From Nocardia sp. CC227C (GTDB lineage Bacteria > Actinomycetota > Actinomycetes > Mycobacteriales > Mycobacteriaceae): a stretch of 64,000 bases of DNA. Position numbers and translations under genes: made by a program. The notes under the pieces were generated by a model. That model made no database searches. It was not told the origin of the DNA and saw only the letters and a list, made by a program, of their open reading frames with translations. Positions 51,406 to 60,600 of this stretch are shown here, in pieces (the first letter of the stretch is position 1; every line of letters begins with the position of its first letter). The stretch is taken from positions 62,001 to 126,000 of the forward strand of contig NZ_JASITE010000009.1 of NCBI RefSeq assembly GCF_030767025.1, in the 5' to 3' direction.

Positions 51406-52788
51406 ATGACAGCGCTCGCTCGCGGCGAGAACCGTCCCGCACCCGGCGACCGCATGACCGTCACGGTGGCCTGCCGAGCACCGGTCGACGTCTCGGCCCT
51501 GCTGCTGGGGACCGACGGGCGGGTGCGATCCGACGGCGACTTCATCTTCTTCAACCAACCGGCCGGTCCCGGCGTCACCCACCGTCACGGGCAGGGCCGC
51601 GGCGATGTGGTCGACGTGCACACCGGCATGCTGCCGCCCGATGTGCACACCGTCGTGGTCACCGCCAGCCTGGACGGAAGCGGACCGGCGAACTTCGGCG
51701 GCGCGGGAGCGCTGACCGCGACCGTCCAATCGCCCACGGGGACATTGACCTTTCCCGTCGGCGGGCTGTCCACCGAGACCGCCGTGGTGTGCGTGGAGAT
51801 CTACCGGCGCGGCGACGCGTGGAAGGTCCGCGCGGTCGGGCAGGGCTACGACAACGGGCTCGCCGGAATCGCCACCGACTTCGGCGTGAACATCGACGAC
51901 GAGCCGGACACGCCGCCGCCCGCGCCCGATCCCGCTGTCACGCAGCACCATCCGGTACCACCACCGTCCATGCCACCCAGCGGACCCGGGTACGCGCCCG
52001 CGGCCGCCCGGCAGTCCCCCACGCCTGCACCGCACGGAGGAGCACAGCCCATGCAGAGCGATCTGTTCAGCCCCGGTTTCGCCGAGGCCACCGGCCTCGG
52101 AATTCAGAAGCAGGGCAGCAAGATGATCAAGGTCGGCCTCGACGGCGAGGTGCTGGCGCGGTCCGGGTCCATGGTCGCCTACCAGGGCGAGCTGCGATTC
52201 CAGGCGCTGGGCTCCGGCGGCATCGGACGCGCCATCCAGCAGCGACTCACCGGCGAGGGGGTGCCGCTCATGAAGGTGTCCGGGCGCGGCGATCTGTTCC
52301 TGGCCAATGCCGCCACCGAGGTGCACATCATCGACCTGGACGGCAGCGACGGCCTGACCATCAACGGAGCCAATGTGCTCGCCTTCGACCCGACACTGTC
52401 CTACAAGATCAAGCGGGTGCAGGGCGCGGCCGGATACGCCAGCAATGCCGGATTCTTCAACTGCGTCTTCACCGGGCGCGGGCGCATCGCCATCACCACC
52501 GAGGGTTCCCCGGTCGTCCTCCAGGTCGACCAGCCGACCTACGCCGACCCGCAGGCGGCCGTTGCCTGGTCCTCCAGCCTCCAGACCGGCGTCAAACGCA
52601 ACGATTCCTTCGGCCTGGGCCGGCTCATCGGCCGCAGCACCGGCGAGGGCATGACGCTGTCGTTCTCCGGCCGCGGCTTCGTCATCGTGCAGCCGTCCGA
52701 ACTGCCGCCCGGCGGCCTGCTCGGCGGCACGGGCGGCGGGGACGACGCCGGGCAGCGCGGCGGCGCGCTGGGCGGGCTGTTCAGCTAG
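51406..52788 (+). CDS. TerD-AIM24 fusion protein
   Basis: 460 residues from ATG 51406, with GAAGGGG upstream. The N-terminal half (about 1-165) is TerD-like: VDVSALLLGTDGRVRSDGDF and FFNQPAGPGV, then VEIYRRGDAWKVRAVGQGYD. A Pro-rich linker (about 170-220) leads to a C-terminal AIM24-like beta domain (about 225-440, KQGSKMIKVGLDGEVLARSG ... FTGRGRIAITTEG). TerD domains bind calcium in tellurite and stress systems. AIM24-like proteins are of unknown function. Joining the two is notable, and the role is unknown. Confidence 0.85.
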   Translation: MTALARGENRPAPGDRMTVTVACRAPVDVSALLLGTDGRVRSDGDFIFFNQPAGPGVTHRHGQGRGDVVDVHTGMLPPDVHTVVVTASLDGSGPANFGGAGALTATVQSPTGTLTFPVGGLSTETAVVCVEIYRRGDAWKVRAVGQGYDNGLAGIATDFGVNIDDEPDTPPPAPDPAVTQHHPVPPPSMPPSGPGYAPAAARQSPTPAPHGGAQPMQSDLFSPGFAEATGLGIQKQGSKMIKVGLDGEVLARSGSMVAYQGELRFQALGSGGIGRAIQQRLTGEGVPLMKVSGRGDLFLANAATEVHIIDLDGSDGLTINGANVLAFDPTLSYKIKRVQGAAGYASNAGFFNCVFTGRGRIAITTEGSPVVLQVDQPTYADPQAAVAWSSSLQTGVKRNDSFGLGRLIGRSTGEGMTLSFSGRGFVIVQPSELPPGGLLGGTGGGDDAGQRGGALGGLFS

Positions 52789-52834
52789 GCCGTGAGCGAG
52801 CGGCGCGGCCGGGGGCAGCACCCGCCTCGGCCGC

Positions 52835-53677
52835 TCAGAGTGGGTGCGCGCCCATGGGATTCGGGAACGGCACCGCGCCACTGCGGGAGACCAGCCGGGC
52901 CGCGGGCGTGATCAGCTTCAGCACGTCCGCGGCGTCGGGGAGGTCTCGGTAGGCGGCTGCGGCCAGGGCGTCGGTGCGGGTCTCGATATGGGCGCGCAGC
53001 GCGCGGCCGGCATCGGAGATCTCCTGTCCCGCCAGCAGTCCGCGGTCACGCAGCCGCGCCGCCGCGGCGTCCCAGTCGTCCCGGCTCCAGCCGCGGTTGT
53101 CGAGCCAGATCTGCTCGGGCGTGCCGGTGTCGGCGGAGAACAGCACGTGCGCCTCGCAGCCGTCGATGCCCTCGGCGAGCAGACAGGCGATATGGCCGTC
53201 CCCGCGATGTTCGCGCAGCGCGGTGGCGGCCTGCCACAGCGCCGCGACCGGGGAGCCCGGTTCGGGCACATCGCGATTGGCGGCGAACAGCGAGCGCCCG
53301 CCGGGCGGCGCGCCTGCCACCGCGGCCCGCAGACCGGGCAGCACCCGCTCGGCCAGTTCCTCGATATCGGGCGCCACCCGCATCAGCGCCGCGGCGGCCG
53401 AACGCGACCGGTCGGCCAGAATGGCCCCGGGATCGGCGTAGTCCCAGGCGTCCGGGATCGCCCGGCGCACCATGCGCGGGTGGAAGTTGTAGAAGGTGGC
53501 CTCCACCACCCCGGGCCGGACCGCGCCGAAGGGGGCCGCGCGGGAACCGAAGTAACCCATCCAGTACCCGCGCAGCCCAAGGGTTTTGCGGTCGGCGACG
53601 CATTCGGGGGCGAAGTAGGTCACGGCGTGCAGCGGCTCGAGCACCCGCCACATCTCACGAGCGAAAGCGGTGTCCAT
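52835..53677 (-). CDS. SCO6745-family protein
   Basis: 280 residues from ATG 53677; a GTG at 53704 is in frame. The pattern MWRVLEPLHAVTYFAPE, GLRGYWMGYFGSRAAPFG and YNFHPRMVRRAIPDAW is that of the SCO6745 family, whose C-terminal half contains a winged-helix-like segment (LRDRGLLAGQEISDAGRALR). Its role is not established. It is followed upstream by the hibernation factor gene on the same strand. Confidence 0.75.
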   Translation of the reverse strand: MDTAFAREMWRVLEPLHAVTYFAPECVADRKTLGLRGYWMGYFGSRAAPFGAVRPGVVEATFYNFHPRMVRRAIPDAWDYADPGAILADRSRSAAAALMRVAPDIEELAERVLPGLRAAVAGAPPGGRSLFAANRDVPEPGSPVAALWQAATALREHRGDGHIACLLAEGIDGCEAHVLFSADTGTPEQIWLDNRGWSRDDWDAAAARLRDRGLLAGQEISDAGRALRAHIETRTDALAAAAYRDLPDAADVLKLITPAARLVSRSGAVPFPNPMGAHPL

Positions 53678-53719
53678 GGCCTCGACCCTAATCCCTGACT
53701 TCACCCTCGTGAAGTCACA

Positions 53720-54070
53720 TTACTCGGCCGGGATGTGCCGAATACTCTCTCCGCCCTTGACATCTCGCTGCCGCCCGAACCGTGAGCTCAGCAGCGACAC
53801 CATCTCACGGGCAGCACCGTCGTAGGCTTGTTCGACAGTCGCCGCCTTGTGGGTCACCACCACCGGCCCCTGTCCTGCGGGACGCGCCTCCAGCGTGCAC
53901 TTCTTGTCGTCCGCGCCGCCCTTGTCCCCGTTCTCGTCGCTCAGATAGACCTCGACGCGGGTGATCCGATCGCCGAACCGCCCCAGCACATCGGCGATCC
54001 GCTCCCGGGCCGCATCGATCAGCCCCTGATCACCTTCCACAGCCTTACCGGTATTGACCAGAATCTCCAC
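53720..54070 (-). CDS. HPF/RaiA-type ribosome-associated factor
   Basis: 116 residues, the short (non-extended) HPF class. The fold pattern is ITRVEVYLSDENGDKGGADD, then KCTLEARPAGQGPVVVTHKA and the C-terminal helix EMVSLLSSRFGRQRD. Short HPF/RaiA proteins bind the 30S decoding region and inactivate ribosomes in stationary phase or under stress. It precedes the SCO6745-family gene on the same strand. Confidence 0.75.
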   Translation of the reverse strand: MEILVNTGKAVEGDQGLIDAARERIADVLGRFGDRITRVEVYLSDENGDKGGADDKKCTLEARPAGQGPVVVTHKAATVEQAYDGAAREMVSLLSSRFGRQRDVKGGESIRHIPAE

Positions 54071-54147
54071 GGAATCTCTCCTCTTCGAAATGCTCCGGGA
54101 TGAGCCCCCTCCACAGTAGCCGCACAGTCACTGCCGGATGCTCGCGC

Positions 54148-54927
54148 TCACTGCCGGATACCCAGGAAGAACTGAATGTGTCCGGGATGACGACCGTAAT
54201 CCACGCGGAACATTTGCACGGCCAGCGAATACTCGGCACCGGAGTCGATATCGCGCAATAACATACGCGGATCGTCGCGTCCATAGGTTGTCCCACCGGT
54301 CGCCCACATGGCCCGGAATTCCGGGTACACGCCGAGCTCCTCCAGGAGATCACCGGCCCAGGCGGTGTCGCCGGACTGCCCGATCAGCCCGCGTAGCCAG
54401 TCCACCGTGAGCGAGGCTTCCCGCTGCCATTCCGCCATCACCCGCTGCGAGTTCGCATTGCCGAAGAACCAGCGCAGAATGCTGACGTCCTCGACCAGCC
54501 CCGGAAATGTCGCCGCATAGGAACCATTGCAGGCCAGCACATTCCACCGGATGTCGACGAAGGCCGCCGGATTGGGCCCGTGCACCGCCAGACCGGCGCG
54601 CATATCGTCGGAGATGCCGGCACGCAGCTCCTCGACGTCGGGAAACGTGTCGTCGTGCAGCCCGGCCAGATCGAACAGGTGACGGCGTTCGGCGTCGGAG
54701 AGCGGGTGCACGCGGTCGAGAAATGTGGTGAGCGCCTCGATAACCTGTTTGGTGGGATGCTCGCGAGCGCCGCTCTCCAGGTGCGTTATGTAGCTGGCGC
54801 TGACTCCGGCGGCGAATCCCAATCGCTCCCGTGACACCCGGCGATCGTCCCGCAGTTTGCGCAGCAGCCCACCCAGCGTCGGCGGACGCGGTTCATCGGC
54901 CCTGTCGTCGGAAGGTATACGCAACAA
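54148..54927 (-). CDS. XRE-type regulator with MmyB-like ligand domain
   Basis: 259 residues. The HTH lies at about 17-75 (LLRKLRDDRRVSRERLGFAA, SASYITHLESGAREHPTKQV). The C-terminal 165 residues have FVDIRWNVLACNGSYAATFP and a later YDLAVQ-like strand set, as in MmyB-like transcription regulators that bind fatty acids. No target is obvious; the next divergent gene region is 200 bases away. Start ATG at 54927. Confidence 0.85.
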   Translation of the reverse strand: MLRIPSDDRADEPRPPTLGGLLRKLRDDRRVSRERLGFAAGVSASYITHLESGAREHPTKQVIEALTTFLDRVHPLSDAERRHLFDLAGLHDDTFPDVEELRAGISDDMRAGLAVHGPNPAAFVDIRWNVLACNGSYAATFPGLVEDVSILRWFFGNANSQRVMAEWQREASLTVDWLRGLIGQSGDTAWAGDLLEELGVYPEFRAMWATGGTTYGRDDPRMLLRDIDSGAEYSLAVQMFRVDYGRHPGHIQFFLGIRQ

Positions 54928-55130
54928 TGGATTCCGCTCCCCCTGTTACTCGGGTCTACACCGCGCCGAAGGCACGCAATTCCGACCTGGACCTACGGCC
55001 AGAATCGTAAAACACCTCTCGAACACTTGTTACTTATACAGCAAGTTGTCAGCTACATCACAGATCGACGCAGCGTCGGATGAGCCGATCCGTTCGCGGA
55101 CCCTTCCGGTCGGCGCGGTGTGCCACCCTG

Positions 55131-55622
55131 TCAGATTCCCAGTGCCGGAATATCACCCGGCCGCGCACCGTGCGCCAGGAAGTGTTCGGGTTCCACCACG
55201 ATGAACAGGGCGTCGGCCGTGGCCGCGGTCTCGCCGTCGAGCTCCAGCCGCGCGGCGATGTGCAGCTTGCGGCCTTCCCGGCGGTCCAGCACGGCCCGCA
55301 CGGTGACGGGGCGGCCGAGCGGCACCGGGCGGGCGAAGGCGATATTCAGCTGCGCCGTGACCGCCGGGAGCGCGTGCCCGATAAGGATCGCGCCCGCCGC
55401 CTCGTCGAGCGCGGCCGACGCCACGCCGCCGTGCACCAGTCCGGGCGCGCCCTGATGACGCTCGTCGAAGACGACCGTGCCGGTGACCTCGTCGCCCGCG
55501 CGCCGGAAGTCGATGTGCAGGCCGGACGGGCTGTCCGGCCCGCAGCCGAAGCAGTTCCCATGGTGTTTGGCCAGGATGCCCCCGGTCCGGTTCCGCTGAG
55601 CCGACGTCCCGGTCACGCGCAC
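55131..55622 (-). CDS. PaaI-type hotdog thioesterase
   Basis: 163 residues. CFGCGPDSPSGLHIDF is the substrate-side opening of this subfamily, and HGGVASAALDEAAGAILIGH is the hotdog helix with the catalytic acid. Members hydrolyse acyl-CoA thioesters. It is divergent from the NmrA-type gene. The gap carries GAATCAT and TGTGTC, similar to the operator region near 25711. Confidence 0.85.
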   Translation of the reverse strand: MRVTGTSAQRNRTGGILAKHHGNCFGCGPDSPSGLHIDFRRAGDEVTGTVVFDERHQGAPGLVHGGVASAALDEAAGAILIGHALPAVTAQLNIAFARPVPLGRPVTVRAVLDRREGRKLHIAARLELDGETAATADALFIVVEPEHFLAHGARPGDIPALGI

Positions 55623-55695
55623 CCCTTCATTTGAGAATCATATGTGTCCCGAATAGTACCCGAGCCAGCCGGTAGCGGAGCGATAGCCTGTGGCC

Positions 55696-56544
55696 ATGAC
55701 CGAAGTGATCGCCGTCTCCGGCGCGAGCGGGCAGATCGGCGGACGGGTGGCACGCCTGCTCTCCGACGCGGGCCTGACAACCCGGCTGCTGGGCCGCAAT
55801 CCCACCCGGATCCCGGCCATACCGGGCGCGACCACGGCCCGCGCCGACTTCGCCGACCCCGACTCCGTCGCCACCGCCCTGTCCGGTGCGCACACCTTCT
55901 TCCTGGTCTCGGCGACCGAATCGGCCGACCGGGCCGCCCAGCAGGTCGCCGTGGTCCAGGCGGCCCGGCGGGCCGGGGTGGAACGCATCGTCTACTTGTC
56001 CTTCGTCGCCGCCGCGCCGGACTGCACCTTCACCTTCGGCCGCGACCACTGGTACACCGAACAGGCCATCCGCGCCTCGGGGATGGAGTTCACCATCCTG
56101 CGGGACAACCTGTACCAGGACCTGATTCCCGCCCTCGCCGACGAGCACGGCGTCATCCGCGGACCCGCCGGTGACGGCGCGGTGGCGGCGGTGGCCCGCG
56201 AGGACGTGGCGGCCGCCGCCGCGGCCGTGCTCACCGGCAAGGGTCACGCGGGTGCGATCCACGATCTCACCGGACCGCGCGCCTTCACCCTGACCGAGGC
56301 GGCCGCGCTGATGACCGAGATCCTGGGCCGCCCCTACACCTACGTCCCGGAAACCCTCGCGCAGGCGTACGCCTCCCGCGCGAAATACGATGCGCCCCCG
56401 TGGGAGCTGGACGGCTGGGTGACCTCCTACGCGGCCATCGCCGCGGGCGATCTGAATACCGCCACCGATGCGGTGCGGCGGTTGACCGGGCGTCCGCCCA
56501 CCGATTTCGCGGACTTCCTCACCACGCTGCGGCCCCGGGCCTAG
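55696..56544 (+). CDS. NmrA-type NAD(P)-binding SDR
   Basis: 282 residues from ATG 55696; GTG 55690 is in frame. The cofactor loop is VSGASGQIGGRVARLL. The conserved ERIVYLSFVAAAPD and EFTILRDNLYQD segments are as in QOR2-like and NmrA-like proteins, and the classical Tyr-x-x-x-Lys set is absent. Such proteins reduce quinones or sense NADP. It is divergent from a thioesterase and convergent with ectD. Confidence 0.85.
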   Translation: MTEVIAVSGASGQIGGRVARLLSDAGLTTRLLGRNPTRIPAIPGATTARADFADPDSVATALSGAHTFFLVSATESADRAAQQVAVVQAARRAGVERIVYLSFVAAAPDCTFTFGRDHWYTEQAIRASGMEFTILRDNLYQDLIPALADEHGVIRGPAGDGAVAAVAREDVAAAAAAVLTGKGHAGAIHDLTGPRAFTLTEAAALMTEILGRPYTYVPETLAQAYASRAKYDAPPWELDGWVTSYAAIAAGDLNTATDAVRRLTGRPPTDFADFLTTLRPRA

Positions 56545-56565
56545 CCAGCGCCCCGAACCCGGACA

Positions 56566-56603
56566 GCACCGCACCCCGCCCGGATTCGAGCGGGGTGCGG
56601 TGC
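56566..56603. terminator. Bidirectional terminator between the NmrA-like gene and ectD
   Basis: A perfect 14-bp GC-rich stem (56566-56579 with 56590-56603) has a 10-base loop. It lies in the 68-base gap between convergent stops and can end the ect operon. Confidence 0.75.
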
Positions 56604-56612
56604 CGTCATGAC

Positions 56613-57497
56613 TCAGCCGATGGGCGTGAAATCCCGGCTGCCGATGTAGGTCGGCCGCGGAGCATCCGCCGCGAACGGCGCGACCAGTGTGTTCTCCACG
56701 CTGTTGAACACCAGGAAGATGTTCGAGCGCGGGAACGGCGTGATGTTGTTCGACGAGCCGTGCATGATGTTCGAGTCGAACAGCAACGCCGAGCCCGCGG
56801 CACCGGTGAACTGGTTGATGCCGTAGGTGCTGGCGAGCTTGGCGATGTCGTCTTGGGTGGGCACACCGATCTGCTGCTCGCGCAGCGAATCCCGGTAGTG
56901 CTCGGCCGGGGTCTCACCCTGGCAGGGCACGAAGGTGCGGTGCGACCCGGGCATCAGCATCAGGCTGCCGTTGTAGGGGTAGTTGTCGGTCAGTGCGATC
57001 GACAGGCTCACCGCGCGGGGGGCGGGCATACCGTCCTCCGCGTGCCAGGTCTCGAAGTCCGAATGCCAGTAGAAACCGGCCCCCCGGAATCCGGGCATGT
57101 AGTTCACCCGACTCTGGTGGATATAGACCTCGGAACCCAGAATCTGTTCGGCGAGTCCTCGAATCCGGCTCTGGCGCACCAGGTCCGCGATGGCATCACT
57201 GAGCTTGTGCACCTCGAAGATGGAGCGCACCCGCCGTGACGTCTTCTCGATGATCAACCGCTCATCGAGCCACAGGTCCGGATCATCCGCCAGACGCCGG
57301 GTCTCCGCCGAGAATTCGGCGACCTCGGCCGGGTCGAGCAGCGCATCGATCACGGAGTAGCCGTACGGCTCGAAGGTAGCCAGTTCCGGAGACTCGACGT
57401 GACCCCACACGGTGGGATCGGTGCGCTCGATGTGAGCGCGCGGTGTGCTGGTCCGGGTCTGGTAGCGATCGATTACGGTGTTGTCCGACAGCGTCAT
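56613..57497 (-). CDS. ectD: Ectoine hydroxylase
   Basis: 294 residues from ATG 57497. It is a non-heme Fe(II)/2-oxoglutarate dioxygenase. HSDFETWHAEDGMP carries the first iron His and Asp, LMLMPGSHRTFVPC and SNIMHGSSNNITPF hold the second His and the 2-oxoglutarate contact. It converts ectoine to 5-hydroxyectoine. It is the last gene of the leftward ect operon, 23 bases after ectC, and a terminator follows. Family length is about 290-300. Confidence 0.95.
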   Translation of the reverse strand: MTLSDNTVIDRYQTRTSTPRAHIERTDPTVWGHVESPELATFEPYGYSVIDALLDPAEVAEFSAETRRLADDPDLWLDERLIIEKTSRRVRSIFEVHKLSDAIADLVRQSRIRGLAEQILGSEVYIHQSRVNYMPGFRGAGFYWHSDFETWHAEDGMPAPRAVSLSIALTDNYPYNGSLMLMPGSHRTFVPCQGETPAEHYRDSLREQQIGVPTQDDIAKLASTYGINQFTGAAGSALLFDSNIMHGSSNNITPFPRSNIFLVFNSVENTLVAPFAADAPRPTYIGSRDFTPIG

Positions 57498-57520
57498 TCG
57501 TTCCTGACTCCCAATTCTCC

Positions 57521-57916
57521 CTACTCGGCGGCGACGGCGACCAGCGGGTAGACGCCGTTCTCGTCGTGGACCTCCTGTCCGGTGACAGGCGGATTGAACA
57601 CGCACATCATGCGCATCCGCTCACGCACCTCGAGGCGGTGGCGTTCGTGACCGTCGAGCAGGTACATCGAACCCGGACCCAACTCGTACTTCACGCCGTT
57701 GTCGAGGTCGACGAGCGTACCCTCGCCCTCGACCAGCCACACCGCCTCGATGTGGTTGAGATAGTGGAACTCGTGCTCGGTTCCGGCCTCGATGGTGGTC
57801 TCGTGGAAGGAGAAGCCGACACCGTCGCCACCCAGCACGATGCGCTTGCTGCGCCACCCCTCCCCCGCCACATCGCGGTCGGTCCCGGTGATTTCCGCGG
57901 TGGTGCGAACGATCAC
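57521..57916 (-). CDS. ectC: L-ectoine synthase
   Basis: 131 residues from GTG 57916, a cupin. GVGFSFHETTIEAGTEHEFH and YLNHIEAVWLVEGEG are the metal-binding cupin strands, and the ending is the usual RERMRMMCVFNPPVTG. It cyclises N-gamma-acetyl-2,4-diaminobutyrate to ectoine. One base separates the start from the ectB stop. Confidence 0.95.
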   Translation of the reverse strand: MIVRTTAEITGTDRDVAGEGWRSKRIVLGGDGVGFSFHETTIEAGTEHEFHYLNHIEAVWLVEGEGTLVDLDNGVKYELGPGSMYLLDGHERHRLEVRERMRMMCVFNPPVTGQEVHDENGVYPLVAVAAE

Positions 57917-57917
57917 G

Positions 57918-59189
57918 TCAGGCCGCCTTTCCGGTGCAGACCGAATCCACGGCGCCCGCCAGGATCTCCAGACCGTGGTCGAGTTCGGCCGGCGTGATGG
58001 TCAGCGGCGGCAGCAGTTTCACCACTTCGTCCTCCGCGCCGGAGGTCTCCACCAGCAGACCGCGCTCGAAGGCCACCTGGCACACCTTGCCCGCCTGCGA
58101 GGCGTCGTCGAAGACCAGGCCCTGCACCAGGCCGCGGCCCCGCGTCGACAGGCCGGCGTAGGCGGAGGTCAGGCCGGTCAGCGCCTCCTCGGCGCGCGCG
58201 CCCTTCGCCAGCGTGGCCTGCTCCAGGGTGTCGTCGGACCAGAAGTGCTCCAGCGCCACGCGAGCGGTCACGAAGGCCGGGTTGTTGCCGCGGAAGGTGC
58301 CGTTGTGCTCACCCGGCGACCACTGGTCGAGTTCGGGCTTCATGAGCACCAGCGCCATCGGCAGGCCGTAGCCGCTGATGGACTTCGACAGCGTCACGAT
58401 ATCCGGCTTGATGCCGGCGATCTCGAAGGAGAAGAACGGGCCGGTGCGGCCGCAGCCCATCTGCACGTCGTCGACGATGAGCAGGATGCCGCGCTCGGCG
58501 CACAGCTCCGACAGCTGGCGCAGCCACGCGGCACGGGCCACGTTCACGCCGCCCTCGCCCTGCACGGTCTCGACGATGACGGCCGCCGGGGCGTCCTGAC
58601 CCGACGAGGAGTCGTCCAGCACGCGCGTCATCCACGCCAGGCCGTCCATGTCGTCGAGGTAGCCGTCGTAGGGCATGGCGGTCGAATGCACCAGCGGAAC
58701 ACCGGCACCCGCGCGCTTGGTCGCATTGCCGGTCACCGACAGGGCACCCAGCGTCATGCCGTGGAAGGCATTGGTGAAGTTGAGGACCGCGGTCCGCCCG
58801 GTCACCTTGCGGGCCAGCTTCAGCGCCGCCTCGACGGCGTTGGCACCGGTGGGTCCGGGGAACTGCACCTTGTAGTCCAGCCCGCGCGGGGCCAGCAGGG
58901 TGCGGCGCAGGGTGTCCAGCAGGTCGCGCTTGGCGACGGTGGACATGTCCAGGCCGTGGGTGATGCCGTCGCGCCCGATGTAGTCGAGCAGCGCTTCCTT
59001 CAGCACCGGGTTGTTGTGCCCGTAGTTGAGCGAACCCGCGCCGGCGAAGAAGTCCAGGTAGTCACGACCGCTCTCGTCGTGCAGCCACGCGCCGCGGGCG
59101 GTGTCGAAGAGAGCGGGCCACGAGCGGCAGTAGCCGCGCACGTTCGATTCGAGATCCTCGAAGATGGTCATCGTCTCGGTGGTGGTCAT
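57918..59189 (-). CDS. ectB: Diaminobutyrate-2-oxoglutarate transaminase
   Basis: 423 residues, class III aminotransferase. The PLP aspartate lies in IVDDVQMGCGRTG, and the Schiff-base lysine in VTLSKSISGYGLPMAL. FPGPTGANAVEAALKLAR is the family substrate loop. It makes L-2,4-diaminobutyrate from aspartate semialdehyde with glutamate as donor. Its ATG overlaps the ectA TGA by four bases. Confidence 0.95.
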   Translation of the reverse strand: MTTTETMTIFEDLESNVRGYCRSWPALFDTARGAWLHDESGRDYLDFFAGAGSLNYGHNNPVLKEALLDYIGRDGITHGLDMSTVAKRDLLDTLRRTLLAPRGLDYKVQFPGPTGANAVEAALKLARKVTGRTAVLNFTNAFHGMTLGALSVTGNATKRAGAGVPLVHSTAMPYDGYLDDMDGLAWMTRVLDDSSSGQDAPAAVIVETVQGEGGVNVARAAWLRQLSELCAERGILLIVDDVQMGCGRTGPFFSFEIAGIKPDIVTLSKSISGYGLPMALVLMKPELDQWSPGEHNGTFRGNNPAFVTARVALEHFWSDDTLEQATLAKGARAEEALTGLTSAYAGLSTRGRGLVQGLVFDDASQAGKVCQVAFERGLLVETSGAEDEVVKLLPPLTITPAELDHGLEILAGAVDSVCTGKAA

Positions 59190-59755
59190 CGGATCTCCTC
59201 CAGTGTGGTCGGCGGCGTGATGCGGTACAGGCGCTCGGCCTCGTGCTGGTCGGGGAAGTGTTCCCGCTCGAAGAGTGGATAGTCGGCGATGACGGCCCGG
59301 CGGCGCCGTGTCAGCGAGTTGAACATCGCGATGGAGGCCGGATTGTCATCGGAGATGGTGGTCTCCAAGGTCGAAACCCCGTGGGCGGCACAGCTGTTCA
59401 TCAGGGTGTCGAGCATCTCGACGCCCAGACCGCGGCCGCGGTAGGCATGGTCCACGGCCACCTGCCAGACGAACAGTACGTCGGGGGCTTGTGGACGGCA
59501 GTAGCCGATCACGAATCCGGCGATGTCACCGTCGATTTCGGCGACGACGGATGTTCCGGCGAAGTCGCGGCACCACATCAGGTACGCGTAGCTCGTATTG
59601 GTATCCAGCACGCGGGAATCGCGGGCGATTCGCCAGATACTGCCACCGTCCTCCACCCGTGGGGATCTGAGTGTGAACGTGGAGCCGTCAGGGGGTTCCA
59701 CCAGAAGCTGATCGATAGTTACGGGGAATTGGTTGAATGGTGTCTTCATGACCAT
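59186..59755 (-). CDS. ectA: Diaminobutyrate acetyltransferase
   Basis: 189 residues; GTG 59755 and ATG 59749 are adjacent alternatives. A GNAT enzyme whose acetyl-CoA loop is VAVDHAYRGRGLGVEML. DTNTSYAYLMWCRDFAGTS and SDDNPASIAMFNSL are EctA-specific elements. It acetylates diaminobutyrate with acetyl-CoA. It is the first gene of the operon. The 65-base gap to the histidine kinase contains its likely promoter, but no clear -10/-35 was found. Confidence 0.93.
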   Translation of the reverse strand: MVMKTPFNQFPVTIDQLLVEPPDGSTFTLRSPRVEDGGSIWRIARDSRVLDTNTSYAYLMWCRDFAGTSVVAEIDGDIAGFVIGYCRPQAPDVLFVWQVAVDHAYRGRGLGVEMLDTLMNSCAAHGVSTLETTISDDNPASIAMFNSLTRRRRAVIADYPLFEREHFPDQHEAERLYRITPPTTLEEIR

Positions 59756-59820
59756 TTCAGAGTGGCCGCCGAATCTTGAGATGAACCGGTCGGCTTCATT
59801 GCGATCGTATGACGAGCCCG

Positions 59821-60600
59821 TTACCCGCGTGTGTCACATACCGGAAGTCGGATAATGAAACGTGCTCCGCCACCGGGACGTTCACCACATTCGACACGCC
59901 CGCCGTGCGCCGACACGGTCTCGGCCACCAGAGCCAACCCGATTCCGGTACCGGTAACCCTCCGACGCCCCGCACGCACCGTCGTAAAGCGATCGAAAAC
60001 ACGTTTACGATCGGCCACGGCCACTCCGGGACCGGCATCGTCGACCATGATGACGGCTTCGTCACCATTTCGTCGCAATGTGATGCCGACAATGCCGCCA
60101 CCGTGGCGCACGGCATTGTCGAGTAAATTGCCCACGGCACGTTCGAGTTCCAATTTACGGCCGCGAATCATACTGTCTTGCATGACCGTCAACAATTCGG
60201 GTGCATGTTTTCGCCCGGACAGCGTGTGAATCAATAATTCTTTCAGCGACAGCGGGTCGGCGTCACCCGCGTGCACCCCCGCCTCCATCCGGGCCAGGGC
60301 CAGCATGTCGTCGAGCACCCGGCGCAGATGCTCGATCTCGTCGGTGACCAGGCCCAGCGCCAGACGACAGCGCTCGGGCAGCTCCGCCTGGTAGCGCTGC
60401 AATACGCCGACGCTGGTGATGAGCGTGGTCAGCGGGGTGCGCAGTTCGTGACTGACGTCACCGACCAGTCGCCGTTCGCGCTCCACGCTGCTGCGCAGCG
60501 AGCGCACCACCGGTTCGAAGGTGCGCCGGCTCACCCACATGCCGAGGACGAGCCCCAGAGCCAGGGCCACCACCGCGGTGACGGCCAGGAGTCCGATCAC
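59821..60600 (-). CDS. Sensor histidine kinase with no extracytoplasmic domain
   Basis: 259 residues from GTG 60600. One membrane helix (residues about 2-22, MIGLLAVTAVVALALGLVLG) leads straight into a short linker and the DHp helix, with His51 in DVSHELRTPLTT. The catalytic domain has NLLDNAVRHGG (N box), DDAGPGV (G1) and GTGIGLALV (G2). No periplasmic sensor, HAMP or PAS domain is seen. Its GTG overlaps the response-regulator TGA. It lies just ahead of ectA on the same strand. Confidence 0.88.
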   Translation of the reverse strand: MIGLLAVTAVVALALGLVLGMWVSRRTFEPVVRSLRSSVERERRLVGDVSHELRTPLTTLITSVGVLQRYQAELPERCRLALGLVTDEIEHLRRVLDDMLALARMEAGVHAGDADPLSLKELLIHTLSGRKHAPELLTVMQDSMIRGRKLELERAVGNLLDNAVRHGGGIVGITLRRNGDEAVIMVDDAGPGVAVADRKRVFDRFTTVRAGRRRVTGTGIGLALVAETVSAHGGRVECGERPGGGARFIIRLPVCDTRG

